Positions 30,953 through 40,777 of a DNA stretch of 64,000 nucleotides are shown one piece after another (the first letter of the stretch is position 1; every line of letters starts with the position of its first letter). Origin of the DNA: Choricystis sp. odSpoLacu1 (taxonomy: Eukaryota; Chlorophyta; Trebouxiophyceae); assembly GCA_958009055.1 (NCBI GenBank), contig OY253649.1, forward strand, positions 992,001 through 1,056,000, read 5' to 3'. The translations under genes and the position numbers were made by a program. The notes under the pieces are model-generated. The model did no database searches. It was not told the DNA's origin and worked only from the letters and a program-made list of their open reading frames with translations.

Positions 30953-33797
30953 TCATTCCAACACTCCTTGCTCTGTCGACGCTGGCGCCGCGTCCACCAC
31001 GGGCGGTGGAGGAGACGGCGGCGCCGGCGGCGCGTCGGCAGCAGGCGGCGGCGGAAGAGGCACGTCGACAGCCGGCGGAAGCGGCGGCTGCGGCAAGTCA
31101 ACCACAGTCGCCGGCGCCACCGCCACTGGCCGCTCCTCTTCCACCACCACCCTCGCCCTCCGCTTGGGCGGCCGGAACAGGCTCTCCAACGGGTCCAGCG
31201 CGCCATCCAGTTCGGCCTCGCTCAGCGGCAACGCTCGCAGGGCGGCCAGCAGGCAGGATCCGTCTGCGACCGCTTGGGCGCGGGGGCCCGCGCCCGCGGT
31301 GGCAGCAGCCGCCAGCGCGTCGGCTGCTGCCGACGCCACACCAGCCGCCGCCCGCACCAGCACGGAACCAGCGTCACTCGGGGCCAGGGTGGGGGCGACT
31401 GCCTCCGCCAGGGCGGCCACGTGGCGGGCGGCGTCCACCGCGACGCGGGAGGGCGGCCGCGGCGCGCCGTCGTCTGCGCCCCCTCCCGCCCACGTTGCAG
31501 GATCGGCAGCCACGATCGCCAGCCCCGCCCCCACTCTCTCCCGCACCAACGCCACCAGCTTAGCGTGCAGCTGGGCGCGGTGGGTGGCCAGGTCGGAGCG
31601 CAGGGAGGCCAGGCCGGCGGCCGCGACGCCGGCGACGCCGCGGGGGTCTGCGGATGCCAGTGCAGACGCTAGCGGCCCCGTCACTGCCGCCACGGCGGCC
31701 ACGCTGCGCGCCGCCACCGCCAGTCGCCGCGCGGACAGGGCCTTGATGCCGGGCACGGTGGCCAGGGCGCGGGCGCCCAGGACGGCGGCGGCGGCGCGGG
31801 CGTTCCAGCGCGCGGCGAGCGCGGCGCACCGCGTGGCAGCTGGGGCGGCCAGGCCGGGAAGGGCCACGCCCGCGGCGGCTCCCGTCACCAGGGCCTTGAT
31901 GAGGGTGGCGGTGGAGGAGGAGAGGACGTAGGTGGCGCCCGTGAGGGAGAGGGCAAGGGATGGCGGTGCGTTGGCGTCGCCGCCACCGCCACCAGCCACC
32001 GCCAGCAGCAGCTCCGCCGCCCGTCCCGCGTCCCCGGCCGCGGCGGCCGCTTCGAGAGCGGATAGTGCGGTTTGGACGGAGGGCGGGTGGGGGCCGCCCC
32101 CCCAGTCGTCTGCGTCAACAGAAGCGTCAACACACGTCGCCGCCGCTGTCGCCCACCCCTCCAAAAAGCCTCGCCCCGCGGCCGCCACCGCGTCCCCCGG
32201 GTCGCGCGGCGGTTTGGCACCGTGGCGGGCGGCTGCGGTTGTCAGCGTTTCTGCGTGCGGGCGCAGGGCCAGGACGCCGGACAGGCGGCCGCGCGAGAGT
32301 GCAGGCCCCCGCGCGGCCACCAGGTCTGCCCACCTCCCCGCCGCACCCGCCAGGGACGCCGCCACCATGGCGTCCCCACCCGTGGCGACGGCGGCCGATG
32401 ACGCGGGGGCGGCGTCGGTCGCGGCGGAGACGAGCGCTGCGCGCGCGGCAGCGGCCGCCGCGACGTGGTTGACCGCGGCCGCTGTCGCGGCCGCCAGCAG
32501 AGTGGCGAACCCGGCTTCATCCACCGCAGCCACACCGTCGGCCAGGCCCATGGTTGCGCCGTCGATGCCCGGCGGCAGCGCGGCTGGCAGGGCCGCCGCG
32601 ACCGCGGCTGGTAATGCTGCCGCGGCCGATGCGCGTGCAGCCGACGACGCCGCCTCCAGCACAGCGGGCACACAGTCGGCCGCCACCGCGCCCGCCAGCA
32701 CGGCCTGCACGGCGGCGAGGTCGGGGGGGGCGGGCGTGGATCCTGCCACGCCCAGCGCGCGCGCGGCCTGCCCCCGCAGCAGGCGCCCCACGTCCACCTC
32801 CATGCGGGCCACGTCGGTGGCCAGGTCGTCCAGGGCGGGTGGTAGGGGCGCGTTGGACGTCAGGGCGGAGCGTAGGGAGGCGAGGGGACCCAGCGCGCCG
32901 CTCCAGTCGCCCACACTTAGGATGTCGCCCGCTGCCTCGCGCGCCCCCACGATCTGTGCCAGGGAGGAGGCCACCTCCAGCACGGCTTGCAGGTTGGTGC
33001 GTCGCCGCCCCAGGCGGGTGGCGGCCGCCGCCGCGGTCGCCGCGGCCACCGCAGCGCGCTCAGCCAGCGCGCGTGCCCCAACCGCCTGCCCCTCCGCCCC
33101 GCCCACCGCCCCCCGCAGGTCGGCCAGCACAACTGCCGACGCCATTAAGCGGGGGGCGCGGGTCGCGACTTCTTCTGTGAGGGCGCCGTCTGCTAGCGCC
33201 GCGAGCGACGCGAGTGTTTCCGTCGCGTCAGCACGCGCCCTCGGGTCTCCCGGGGCCGCACACATGGCGTCCCACACGAACGGGTCGGTGAGTGTGAATG
33301 AGGCGTCAAAGAAGGGGGGCGGGATGGCGGCCACTGCGCGGCAGAGGCCGTCCCCCGGCACCGGGCGGGCGGAGGGGAGCGTCGCCGCCAGCGCGGTCGC
33401 GTCCTTGCTCCCTCCCGTTGCTCGCCACGCGTCAAACGAGGCCAATCCGTCTGCATGCGCTTTCACAAACGCGTCCACCTCGGCGCGGGCGGGGGGCGGG
33501 TCTGCCCCGGGCGGCAACGGGGGCAGCGTCGTCGCGCCGGCGCCATCCCAAAACGGCCACCGCACGCCCAGCGGGCCGACGGGAGGGTCGGGCTCCAGAA
33601 AGTTGAGCACGGGGGCCAGGGCCTGGAGGGAGGGAGGGAGGGAGGGGTGGTTGTGAGAGGGGGTCCAGGTTGGTTGAGGCGGACCAAAACACACACATCC
33701 GACTTTTTCGTCACCGCCACACACACACCTGAGCTGCAGCCGCCGCTGCCTCATCCGCCGGCGTCGTCTTGACGCGGCGGCCGTCGCGGGTCGACAT
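30953..33797 (-). CDS. VPS54-like GARP complex subunit
   Basis: GARP tethers endosome-derived vesicles at the trans-Golgi. Two exons, 33729-33797 and 30953-33622, give 912 residues. Matches to VPS54: AVAAIPPPFFDASFTLTDPFVWDAM near the N-terminus (the VP-x-x-F-x-x-x-F-x-L motif) and RLGRRRTNLQAVLEVASSLAQIV followed by ILSVGDWSGALGPLASLRSAL. The remainder is Ala-rich helical with a VPS54 C-domain-like region (AKLVALVRERVGAGLAIVA). A roughly 70-residue Pro-rich tail after KRRARVVVEEERP is unusual. The length is near that of animal and plant VPS54. The divergent neighbour is a receptor-like kinase 860 bp away. Confidence 0.78.
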
Positions 33798-34661
33798 TGC
33801 GCGTTGGGGATTTGTGTTTCAATGCGCGGTGTTTTCTTTCCAACCGCCCACGCCTCGCCCACGCGCAAGCACACGTGTGTGTGGCTTCAGATGAGCTAGT
33901 GGGGATGATGCATGGTCGTTTGGTGGGGGGAGGCTGCGTGTGGTGAAGGAGCGTTGAAACAATCGCCTGTCGAAAAGCGAAGAGTGACGCTTTTTTTGTT
34001 CGCTCGACAACAACATTTTTCGCGCCCGCGAACACGCGGCAACGACACGCTCGACCTTTTGGTCCCGGTACGTGGCACAGCACACACAGCATGACACAGT
34101 CGTGTCCTGCACACGCCGCGCGCAACGTGGTGCCTGGCGCGCGGGGGTGTGCTCCCGGCCGCGCTACCATGCAATAACGCCCAGCGCTCTGCCTGGTGGC
34201 CCCCGCAGCCTCCCGTCGCCTCACCTCGCCTCAAGCTGCCTATGCACTCACACTCTGTGCCTGGCACGGCGGTCGGGTGGTCCGAGGGCGGGAGCGCGGC
34301 GTGGCAGGCGCGCCCGCGTCTCACGAGCGTGGCGCCTCTCGTGTCTTGCTTCCCCGTGCTGGGCGCGCCGCTTGCTGCCGCCTTTGTCGCCCCCACTCCC
34401 CGGTGTCAAGCTTGGCAACACACACGCCGTGACGCGCCCGCTGCCGTGGACGCACGCCCGGCCAGCGGGCGGTCGGGGCGCGAGACGCTGGTCGCGCCAA
34501 TTCGCGCCCTCCCCTCTTGCTTTCGTCACCCACACCTTCCACCCTCCTCCCCACAGCCCGCCGACGCCCCACATGCCTGCGTGAACGTGCCTCCGTGCGC
34601 GTGAGACACAGCCCTTTTACATTCTACCCGTGCGCCCTCCAGGCGAGCACACACACCCACC
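33798..34661. other. Divergent promoter region between VPS54 and the kinase gene
   Basis: 864 bp, no credible gene or structured RNA seen. It presumably holds both promoters and 5' leaders. Confidence 0.6.
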
Positions 34662-36924
34662 ATGCGCGGCCGCGCGTCGCTCGCGCTGCTGCTGGTGTGC
34701 GTCGCCGCCGCCACGCTCACGCCCGCGCGCGCGGCAGCCGGCACCGACGCCCCCACCCCGTCCGACGTGCCCGCCTCCTTCTCGTCCGCCGGGTGCGCCG
34801 TGGGCGAGTGGCCCGCCTTCAACTCGCTGGACGGCGCCGCGGGCGGTGTCGACAAGGCGCCCCGCAAAACGCTCAACGTGGAGCTTTTGTTGACGGGGCC
34901 GTCTCTCTGCCCGTTCTGCGCCCGCCCTCAACTAGCTGTCGCCACCGCGGTGTCCAACACCGTGCAGACTGTGCCCCACATCGTGGACCTGCGGTCGGTG
35001 GGGCAGGTGGCAGTGAAGTTAGCACCCGGCGCCACCACCCCACCCCCAACTGCGACTCTGGCCGACCTGGCGTTGATCGATGTGCCGCTGGAGGCCCCCC
35101 CCCGCGGCCGGGGCGGCAAAAACGCGGGGCGGCGCCTGCTGGCTGCCGGCCCCGCGCCCCCCGCCCCCGCGCCGACTGGCGGCGGCGGCACCGCCCCCGC
35201 CCCCGCCCCCCCCGCTGCCGCCGTGCGATGTTCCCGCTGGCTACACGTTCACCGTGTCTGGCGCCACCCACGTGGCTGTCAACGTTTCGGTGACTGTGCC
35301 TGGTTCGAATGTGACAGCTGCTGCTCAAATGCTTCAATCCGCGGCCGACGGCGGCGCCCTGGCCACCGCCCTCACCCAGGCGGGCGTCCCCACCGACAAG
35401 GTGCAGATCCTGCTGCTGCGCGACGTCAGTGGGGGGGGTGGCGCCGACGCCATTCTGGGCGGCGGCGGTGGGTTGCCTGCGCTGCCATCGCCGCTGCCCC
35501 CCGTCGCCAATGGTTCAGCCCTCGCCCCCCCTCCCTCCACCGGGGGCGTCCCCGGGGGCGCGATTGCCGGCATCCTGGCGGCTGCTGTCGGTGGCACCGC
35601 CGCCGTCGTGGCGGCCGTGTATTGGGCGTCGACGCGCGGCGGGCGTGGCGGCGGCGGCAGGGACGACGATGACCTCGCCTCGGCCGACCTTGAAACCCTG
35701 AAAGCCGCGGTGGCGGGCACCACCAATGGAGGCGATTCAGCTGCCGCCGCCGCCCGCCTGGCCCTGCTGGACCGAGACCCCGCCCTCAAGTTGATCGCGC
35801 TGGGGCGGTCGGGTGGATCCGCGGCGGGCCTCGCGACTGACGACTCGTCCTCCCGCACCCTGGCTGGGGCGTTGTCGGGCACACCGTCAGATGGTGGAGC
35901 AGGAGCACACCCCCCCGAACGAGCCGGGTCGGGTGCCGTCGCCAGCCTATGGCAGGTGGCGTGGAGGGACTTGGACATTGTGCGGCAGATTGGAGAAGGC
36001 TCGTTTGGCAAAGTCTACCTCGCCAAGTGGAGGGAGACGACGGTCGCCGTCAAAGTGCTCATCTCCACCTCGTTGCCAGGGGGTGGTGGTGGCGGCGGTG
36101 GCGACGATGACGACGGCGCGCCCGCGTCGCCGCCGGGGCCAAACCCGCTGCTGACCGCGCTCCAGAAGGAGGCGTCCATGATGGCCGCCCTGCGCCACCC
36201 CAACGTCGTCATGTACCTGGGCGTGTGTGCAGACCCGCCCCTCGTGCTGACGGAGTACTGTGCGCGGGGGTCGTTGTGCGACGTCCTGAAACGCGCGTCT
36301 CACTCGCCCGCGGCCGCCGCCGCGCTCGACTGGCCGCGCCGCCTGGCAATGGCCCTGGACGCGGCCAAGGGCATGACCTACCTCCACTCCTCCGACCCCC
36401 CCGTCATCCATCGCGACCTCAAGTCGCCCAACCTGCTGGTCGACAAACACTGGCGCGTCAAGGTGTGTGACTTCAATTTGAGTCGCGTGCTCGAGGAGAG
36501 CGCGGTCGTCTCGTCGCTCGCCGCCAGCAACCCACGCTGGCTCGCCCCCGAAATCCTGGGCGGCCGCGGCTACACCTTCTCCTCCGACGTCTACTCGTTT
36601 GGCGTCATCATGTGGGAGCTGCTGACGTGGAAGCTGCCGTGGCACGACTGCGGGCCGTGGCAGGTGGTGAAGTTGGTCACTGACGACCGCGCGCGCCCGC
36701 CCGTGCCCGCCGACGCCGACCTCCCCACCCCCACTTTTGCTGGCCTGCCCGACTACATCGCCCTCATGCACGACTGCTGGCAGCACGACCCGGAGGCGAG
36801 GCCCAAGTTTGGGGAGGTGGCGACACGGTTGAGGAAGCTGCTGCTGCACGAGACGCAGCGCGCGGACGCGGCGCGGCGAGGGGAGGCCGCGCCGCCGGCG
36901 GCTGGTGCGGCTGAGGACGCGTGA
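34662..36924 (+). CDS. Single-pass membrane Raf-like (TKL) protein kinase
   Basis: After removal of one C in the C8 run 35206-35213 the protein is 753 residues. It has a signal peptide (RASLALLLVCVAAATLTPARA), an ectodomain of about 275 residues with a CPFC pair and a FTVSGATHVAVNVSVTVPG stretch, and a TM helix near residues 300-322 (GGAIAGILAAAVGGTAAVVAAVYWA). The kinase domain (about 433-728) carries IGEGSFGKVYLAKW, VAVKVL, HRDLKSPNLL, PRWLAPEIL and a C-lobe ending RPKFGEVATRL. The DFG motif is DFN (VCDFNLSRV): the metal-binding Asp is kept, the Gly replaced. The architecture suggests a cell-surface receptor, ligand unknown. Without the repair the signal peptide and kinase would lie in different frames. 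Confidence 0.85.
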
Positions 36925-37466
36925 TGTGCATGGTGGAGGCTGGCTGCTGCCGCCGAAAAAAACCGCTCCCCCTGGCTGCTGCCAGCGTCTTGGGTCCCTC
37001 TCTGTTTTTTTGTTTGTGTGCTTCGTGACAGGAAGAAACACACACACACCACCACCACTCTGCCTTGCCCTGTGTGTGTGCCTGTGTTTGTGTTTTTTTT
37101 GCACGTCTTGTGTGGGAGAGCGCCGGCAGAGAGGGGGAGGAGGTGGTTGCCGTTGAGCGCGCGCGCCCGCGTGTTTTTCTTTCTTTTTTCTTTGCTTTCC
37201 CCTTCACCCCAGCAGTGTGTACCCCCTCAGACTCATGCAAAACAATGTGCGCCGTTTTTGTCCCCTTGAACATGGACACAGGGAGTGCTGGGGGGAGGCA
37301 GAGTCAAACGGACGCGTGTTTTTTCTTCACCCGCACTTTCCTTTTTCTCACCCAATCGTGAGACAGCGCGACTGGCGGCGACCCACTCGCCCCCTTTCGT
37401 TTCCCCCGCGCCACAGTGCGTGCACGGCGTTCCATCTGTCTTCACCCTTCACCCAGGCCCTCCCCG
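36925..37466. other. Intergenic region between kinase and DUF3411 genes
   Basis: 542 bp, both flanking genes on the plus strand. T-rich and GT-rich tracts; no gene seen. Confidence 0.65.
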
Positions 37467-38714
37467 ATGCACGCCGGCCCCCGTCCCGCTGGCGCGCGCC
37501 GCCCCATCGTGTGCGCCGCACGGCCTCTCCCCTCGCCCACGCCCCGCGCCCGCGTGTCGTCTCGCAGGCAGCGCCTGCCTGGCACACCAACCGCCCTCGC
37601 GGGCGACGGCGGCTTTGGCGGCGGCGACACTCTGCGCGACCGCCCCACCGGCGGCAGTGGCGACGGCGACGCCGACCCCTCCCCTCCTCGCGGCCTCTTC
37701 TCCAACTGGGCGGGGTGGCAAGCCCGCGTGGCAGCCGACCCATCCTTCCGCTCCAAAGTGGTGCTGGAGCAGGTGATTGGCGTCGGGGCTGCCGTGGTCG
37801 GCGACATGTCGTCGCGGCCGCACTGGGGGCTGCACGAACTCGACTTTGTGTTTTCGACGCTGGTGGTGAGTGTGTGTGTGTGTGTGGTGTGTGTGTGTGT
37901 GTGTGTGGTGTGTGTGTGTGTGTGTGTGGTGTGTGTGTGTGTGTGTGGGTCGGGGAGAGAGATCGCGGAGGGAGAGGGTGTGTGTGTGTGTGTGGGTCGG
38001 GGAGAGAGATCGCGGAGGGAGAGGGTGTGTGTGTGTGTGTGTGTGTGGCGGCGGCGTGTTTGTGTTGTCTCCCTGTTTCAACCCGCACCCCACCCCCCCC
38101 CACCCCACCCCCCCCACACCCAGGTCGGCTCCATCCTCAACTTTGCCCTCATGTACCTGCTCGCCCCCACGCTGGCCCCCGCCGCCGCCGCGGCCGCCGC
38201 CGCCAAGTCCGCCCCCTCCCTCGCGTCCCGCCTCGTTTCGGGCGACTGGCTCGCGTCGCGCGGCGCGCCGCGCGGGCACGCCTTCGAACCCGGCTTCCCC
38301 CTGCCCGCCCGCCTGCTGAATGCAGCTGTCAAAGGCACCCTGTTTGCCGCTGTTGGCTTTGGGGCGGGCGTCATTGGCACTGCCACGTCGAATGGCTTGC
38401 TGGCTCTGCGCCTGCGCGCCGACCCGTCGTTTGCCCTGCCCAACGCGCCGCCCGGCGTGCTGGCCAACGCGGGCACGTGGGCTGCCCACATGGGCGTCTC
38501 CTCCAACCTGCGCTACCAAGCGCTGAATGGGCTGGACGCTGCCCTGGCCCCCGTGCTGCCGGCCGGCGTGTTTCGTGCGTGGTCGGTCGCCGTTCGCACC
38601 GCCAATAACGTGGCGGGCGGCGTCTCCTTTGTCCTGCTGGCGCGCGCGTTGGGCGTGCAGCAGGCGGCGGCAGCGCCGGAGACGAAGGATGGGAAGGGGA
38701 AGAAGAAAAAATAG
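37467..38714 (+). CDS. RETICULATA-related DUF3411 plastid protein
   Basis: Two exons, 37467-37865 (133 codons) and 38124-38714, joined in phase 0; 329 residues. The family is plastid-envelope proteins that affect leaf mesophyll development in plants. Landmarks: WQARVAADPSFRSKVVLEQVIGVGAAVVGDM, VGSILNFALMYLLAPT, FGAGVIGTATSNGLLALR and a C-terminal SSNLRYQALNGLDAALAP. The N-terminus of about 60 residues is Arg/Pro/Ala-rich, a plausible transit peptide. The protein ends in a Lys-rich tail. The intron is largely a GT microsatellite and minisatellite (37866-38060). Confidence 0.85.
   Translation: MHAGPRPAGARRPIVCAARPLPSPTPRARVSSRRQRLPGTPTALAGDGGFGGGDTLRDRPTGGSGDGDADPSPPRGLFSNWAGWQARVAADPSFRSKVVLEQVIGVGAAVVGDMSSRPHWGLHELDFVFSTLVVSVCVCVVCVCVCVVCVCVCVVCVCVCGSGREIAEGEGVCVCVGRGERSRRERVCVCVCVWRRRVCVVSLFQPAPHPPPPHPPHTQVGSILNFALMYLLAPTLAPAAAAAAAAKSAPSLASRLVSGDWLASRGAPRGHAFEPGFPLPARLLNAAVKGTLFAAVGFGAGVIGTATSNGLLALRLRADPSFALPNAPPGVLANAGTWAAHMGVSSNLRYQALNGLDAALAPVLPAGVFRAWSVAVRTANNVAGGVSFVLLARALGVQQAAAAPETKDGKGKKKK
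37866..38060. repeat. GT microsatellite and tandem minisatellite inside the DUF3411 intron
   Basis: Three copies of a roughly 20-bp GT-rich unit are followed by two near-identical units of about 45 bp (GT tract plus GGGTCGGGGAGAGAGATCGC and GGAGGGAGAGG). The array fills most of the intron. Confidence 0.9.
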
Positions 38715-39067
38715 AGGTGTGTGTGTGAGGAGGGAGAGCGCGCGCGAAAACAAAAAAAAACAACCCGGCGCTGTTAACTATTTGTGCGAGGAAACAAAAA
38801 ACGATGGTTGGTTTAAAAAAATATCGGGGGTCAGTAACGAAAAACACACAAACATGAAGGAAAAACGGAAAAAGGTTGCGGGGAAAAACAGCCGACAGCA
38901 GGCAGGCAAAAAATAAAACATGTTTTGTTTTCGGGTCATCTCTCTCTCGTGCGTGGCACACACACACACACTCACACACACACACACACTCACTCTCTCT
39001 CTCTCAGGGGGCATCAAGTTTGTCTCTAAACCCAAAAACCAACAACAAAGATATTGGCATTCCACAT
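38715..39067. other. Convergent 3' region between DUF3411 and TMEM53-like genes
   Basis: 353 bp, A-rich on the plus strand with CA/CT repeats near 38955-39005; no gene seen. Confidence 0.7.
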
Positions 39068-40511
39068 TCATAGCACCATGCGCGTCAACAGCACGCCCAG
39101 CGACTGTGACCGCGCGGGCGCCATCACGGCACTGCTGCCGCCGTCGGCCACCGGCCGGGCGCCGTCTCCGGCCGCGATGTAGCCCCCCCGCGGCGGCAGG
39201 GGAGGGGCCTTGGGGGCCGGGACCGCGGCCTTGGGCGCGGCAGACGCGGTCGGCGCGGCCAGTGGCCCGAGAGCCGACAGCGACAGGCTGCGCCCCAGGG
39301 ACGGCTTGCGCCCCGCCCCCAGCGCCGCCAGCACGCGGGCCGCGCGGCGCGGGGCTGCGGTCGCGGGCGGCACAGATTCCAGGACGCGGGTGTGCAGGTC
39401 TTCCAGAGCAGACGCGTACTCACCCCCGCGCGTCCTCAAGTGTTGGACATGCGGCGAGTCCGCCAGCTCCACCGACGCCACGCGCACACCGGCGGCGCGG
39501 CGGGCAGCCACCACGGCCCGCACAGAGGAGGCGGGGATGACGTGGTCGGTGGTGGAGAAGATGTAGGTTTGGTCAAACGTGGCCAACGACGCTTCGTCCA
39601 CCGCAATGTCTCGAATCTGGCGCTTGCGCGTGCCCCACCCCAGCCACACCCGCATCAGCAGCCGGGCGGCGCGATAGGTGGTGGAGCGCGGGTTGGGGGG
39701 GGCGGCGGGGCGGACGGCAGTGACAAAGCCTGCAGCCCACACTTTGGACGAGGGCGCGGCGTGGGGGCACGAATCCAGCACAGCACCCGCCACCGGCGCC
39801 CGCGCGGCCGCCAGCAGCTGCACAAACCGGGCGTACGCCAACCACCCCGTGTTGGAGAAGGCGTGCAGGATGAGGCGGGTGGAGGCGCCCGCCCCCGCGC
39901 GCGCGCGCAGGGTGGCCATCAGGCTCGCCGCCTGCGCAAAAAACGATTTTTTGGCGGCCGCCAGCGTGAAGCACGACCGCGTGTCGAACACGACGACGTG
40001 GGTGTCCCACCCCAGGTCCCGCCACAGGGAGGCATACTTGTCGACATGGCGGGGGTCGGCGCCGAGCCAGCTGTGGGGGGGAGGGTGGTGTGGGGTGTGG
40101 GGTGGGTTGTGAAGGGTCAGAACGAGAGGGGAAAGGAGCAAAACGCGGCACCGCGCGCGTTGAGCCGAGCCGCCACTTTGGCCGCACCACCCCGTTTCCA
40201 CGCCTCCCTACGCCGCCCGTCACCGCGGCACAGTCCACATCGACGCAGTGCACGGGGTGCGCGAGGGCGTGGGAGCGAGTGAAACGCACGCGCGCGGCCC
40301 ACACACACGCGGGACGGCATCAATCAGCGGGGGGGCGGTGGACGCCTCTGCTGCGTATTCCACCACCGCCCCCCTTCGACGCCCCAGCCCCCCCCGCAAA
40401 ACGCGCGCCCGCCCTCGCGATGAACGCAACACACGTCACTCACCCGAACAAGACCACGAGGCCGTGCGAAGGGCCGCGCTGAGCGGCGGGCAGAGCAAAC
40501 GGCGATGCCAT
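39068..40511 (-). CDS. TMEM53/DUF829 alpha/beta-hydrolase-fold protein
   Basis: Two exons, 40444-40511 (22 codons plus two bases) and 39068-40070, give 356 residues; the intron is 373 bp. DUF829 signatures: HGLVVLFGWLGADPRHVDKYASLWRDLGWDT, STRLILHAFSNTGWLAYARFVQLL, GAVLDSCPH, and TYIFSTTDHVIPASSVRAVV with ELADSPHVQHLR near the end, where the catalytic-type His sits. The Ser of the nucleophile position is in HAFSNTG, as in TMEM53. The C-terminus of about 90 residues is an Ala/Pro-rich extension. Animal TMEM53 is a nuclear-envelope protein; location here is unknown. Confidence 0.85.
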
Positions 40512-40777
40512 GGGGGAAAATAAGATGGGAGCGCTGCTGCTGCGAAAACAGCGGGTGGCGACGGGGCGCGTTGGGCTCCGGTGTCCGTGGCCAAGGCACC
40601 GCGGTCGACGAGCGCAGAGTGGGCGGCGGGGAGGCGGAGGGTAAAAGGGAACACGGGGGCCGGCCCCTGGGGCAGGCGCCGCGGAAGAGCAAGGGGAGAG
40701 TGAAGGCGGTCCGCGGCGCCGGCCTCCTTCCCCCCTGCCAGCTACGGCAGGCCGCCTCTCAAAACTCGGCCATCTGC

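Noticed and set aside
31932..33656. 574-codon plus-strand frame opposite VPS54
   Set aside because: Ser/Ala/Arg-rich antisense shadow; the minus-strand frame has VPS54 motifs and a longer continuous reading.
33798..34661. Possible structured RNA or small gene in the long divergent gap
   Set aside because: I found no tRNA- or snRNA-like consensus, and no frame with protein-like composition.
37866..38060. GT-repeat array as a CRISPR-like or mobile element
   Set aside because: Units are simple-sequence satellite inside a well-defined GT-AG intron, without spacers or coding capacity.
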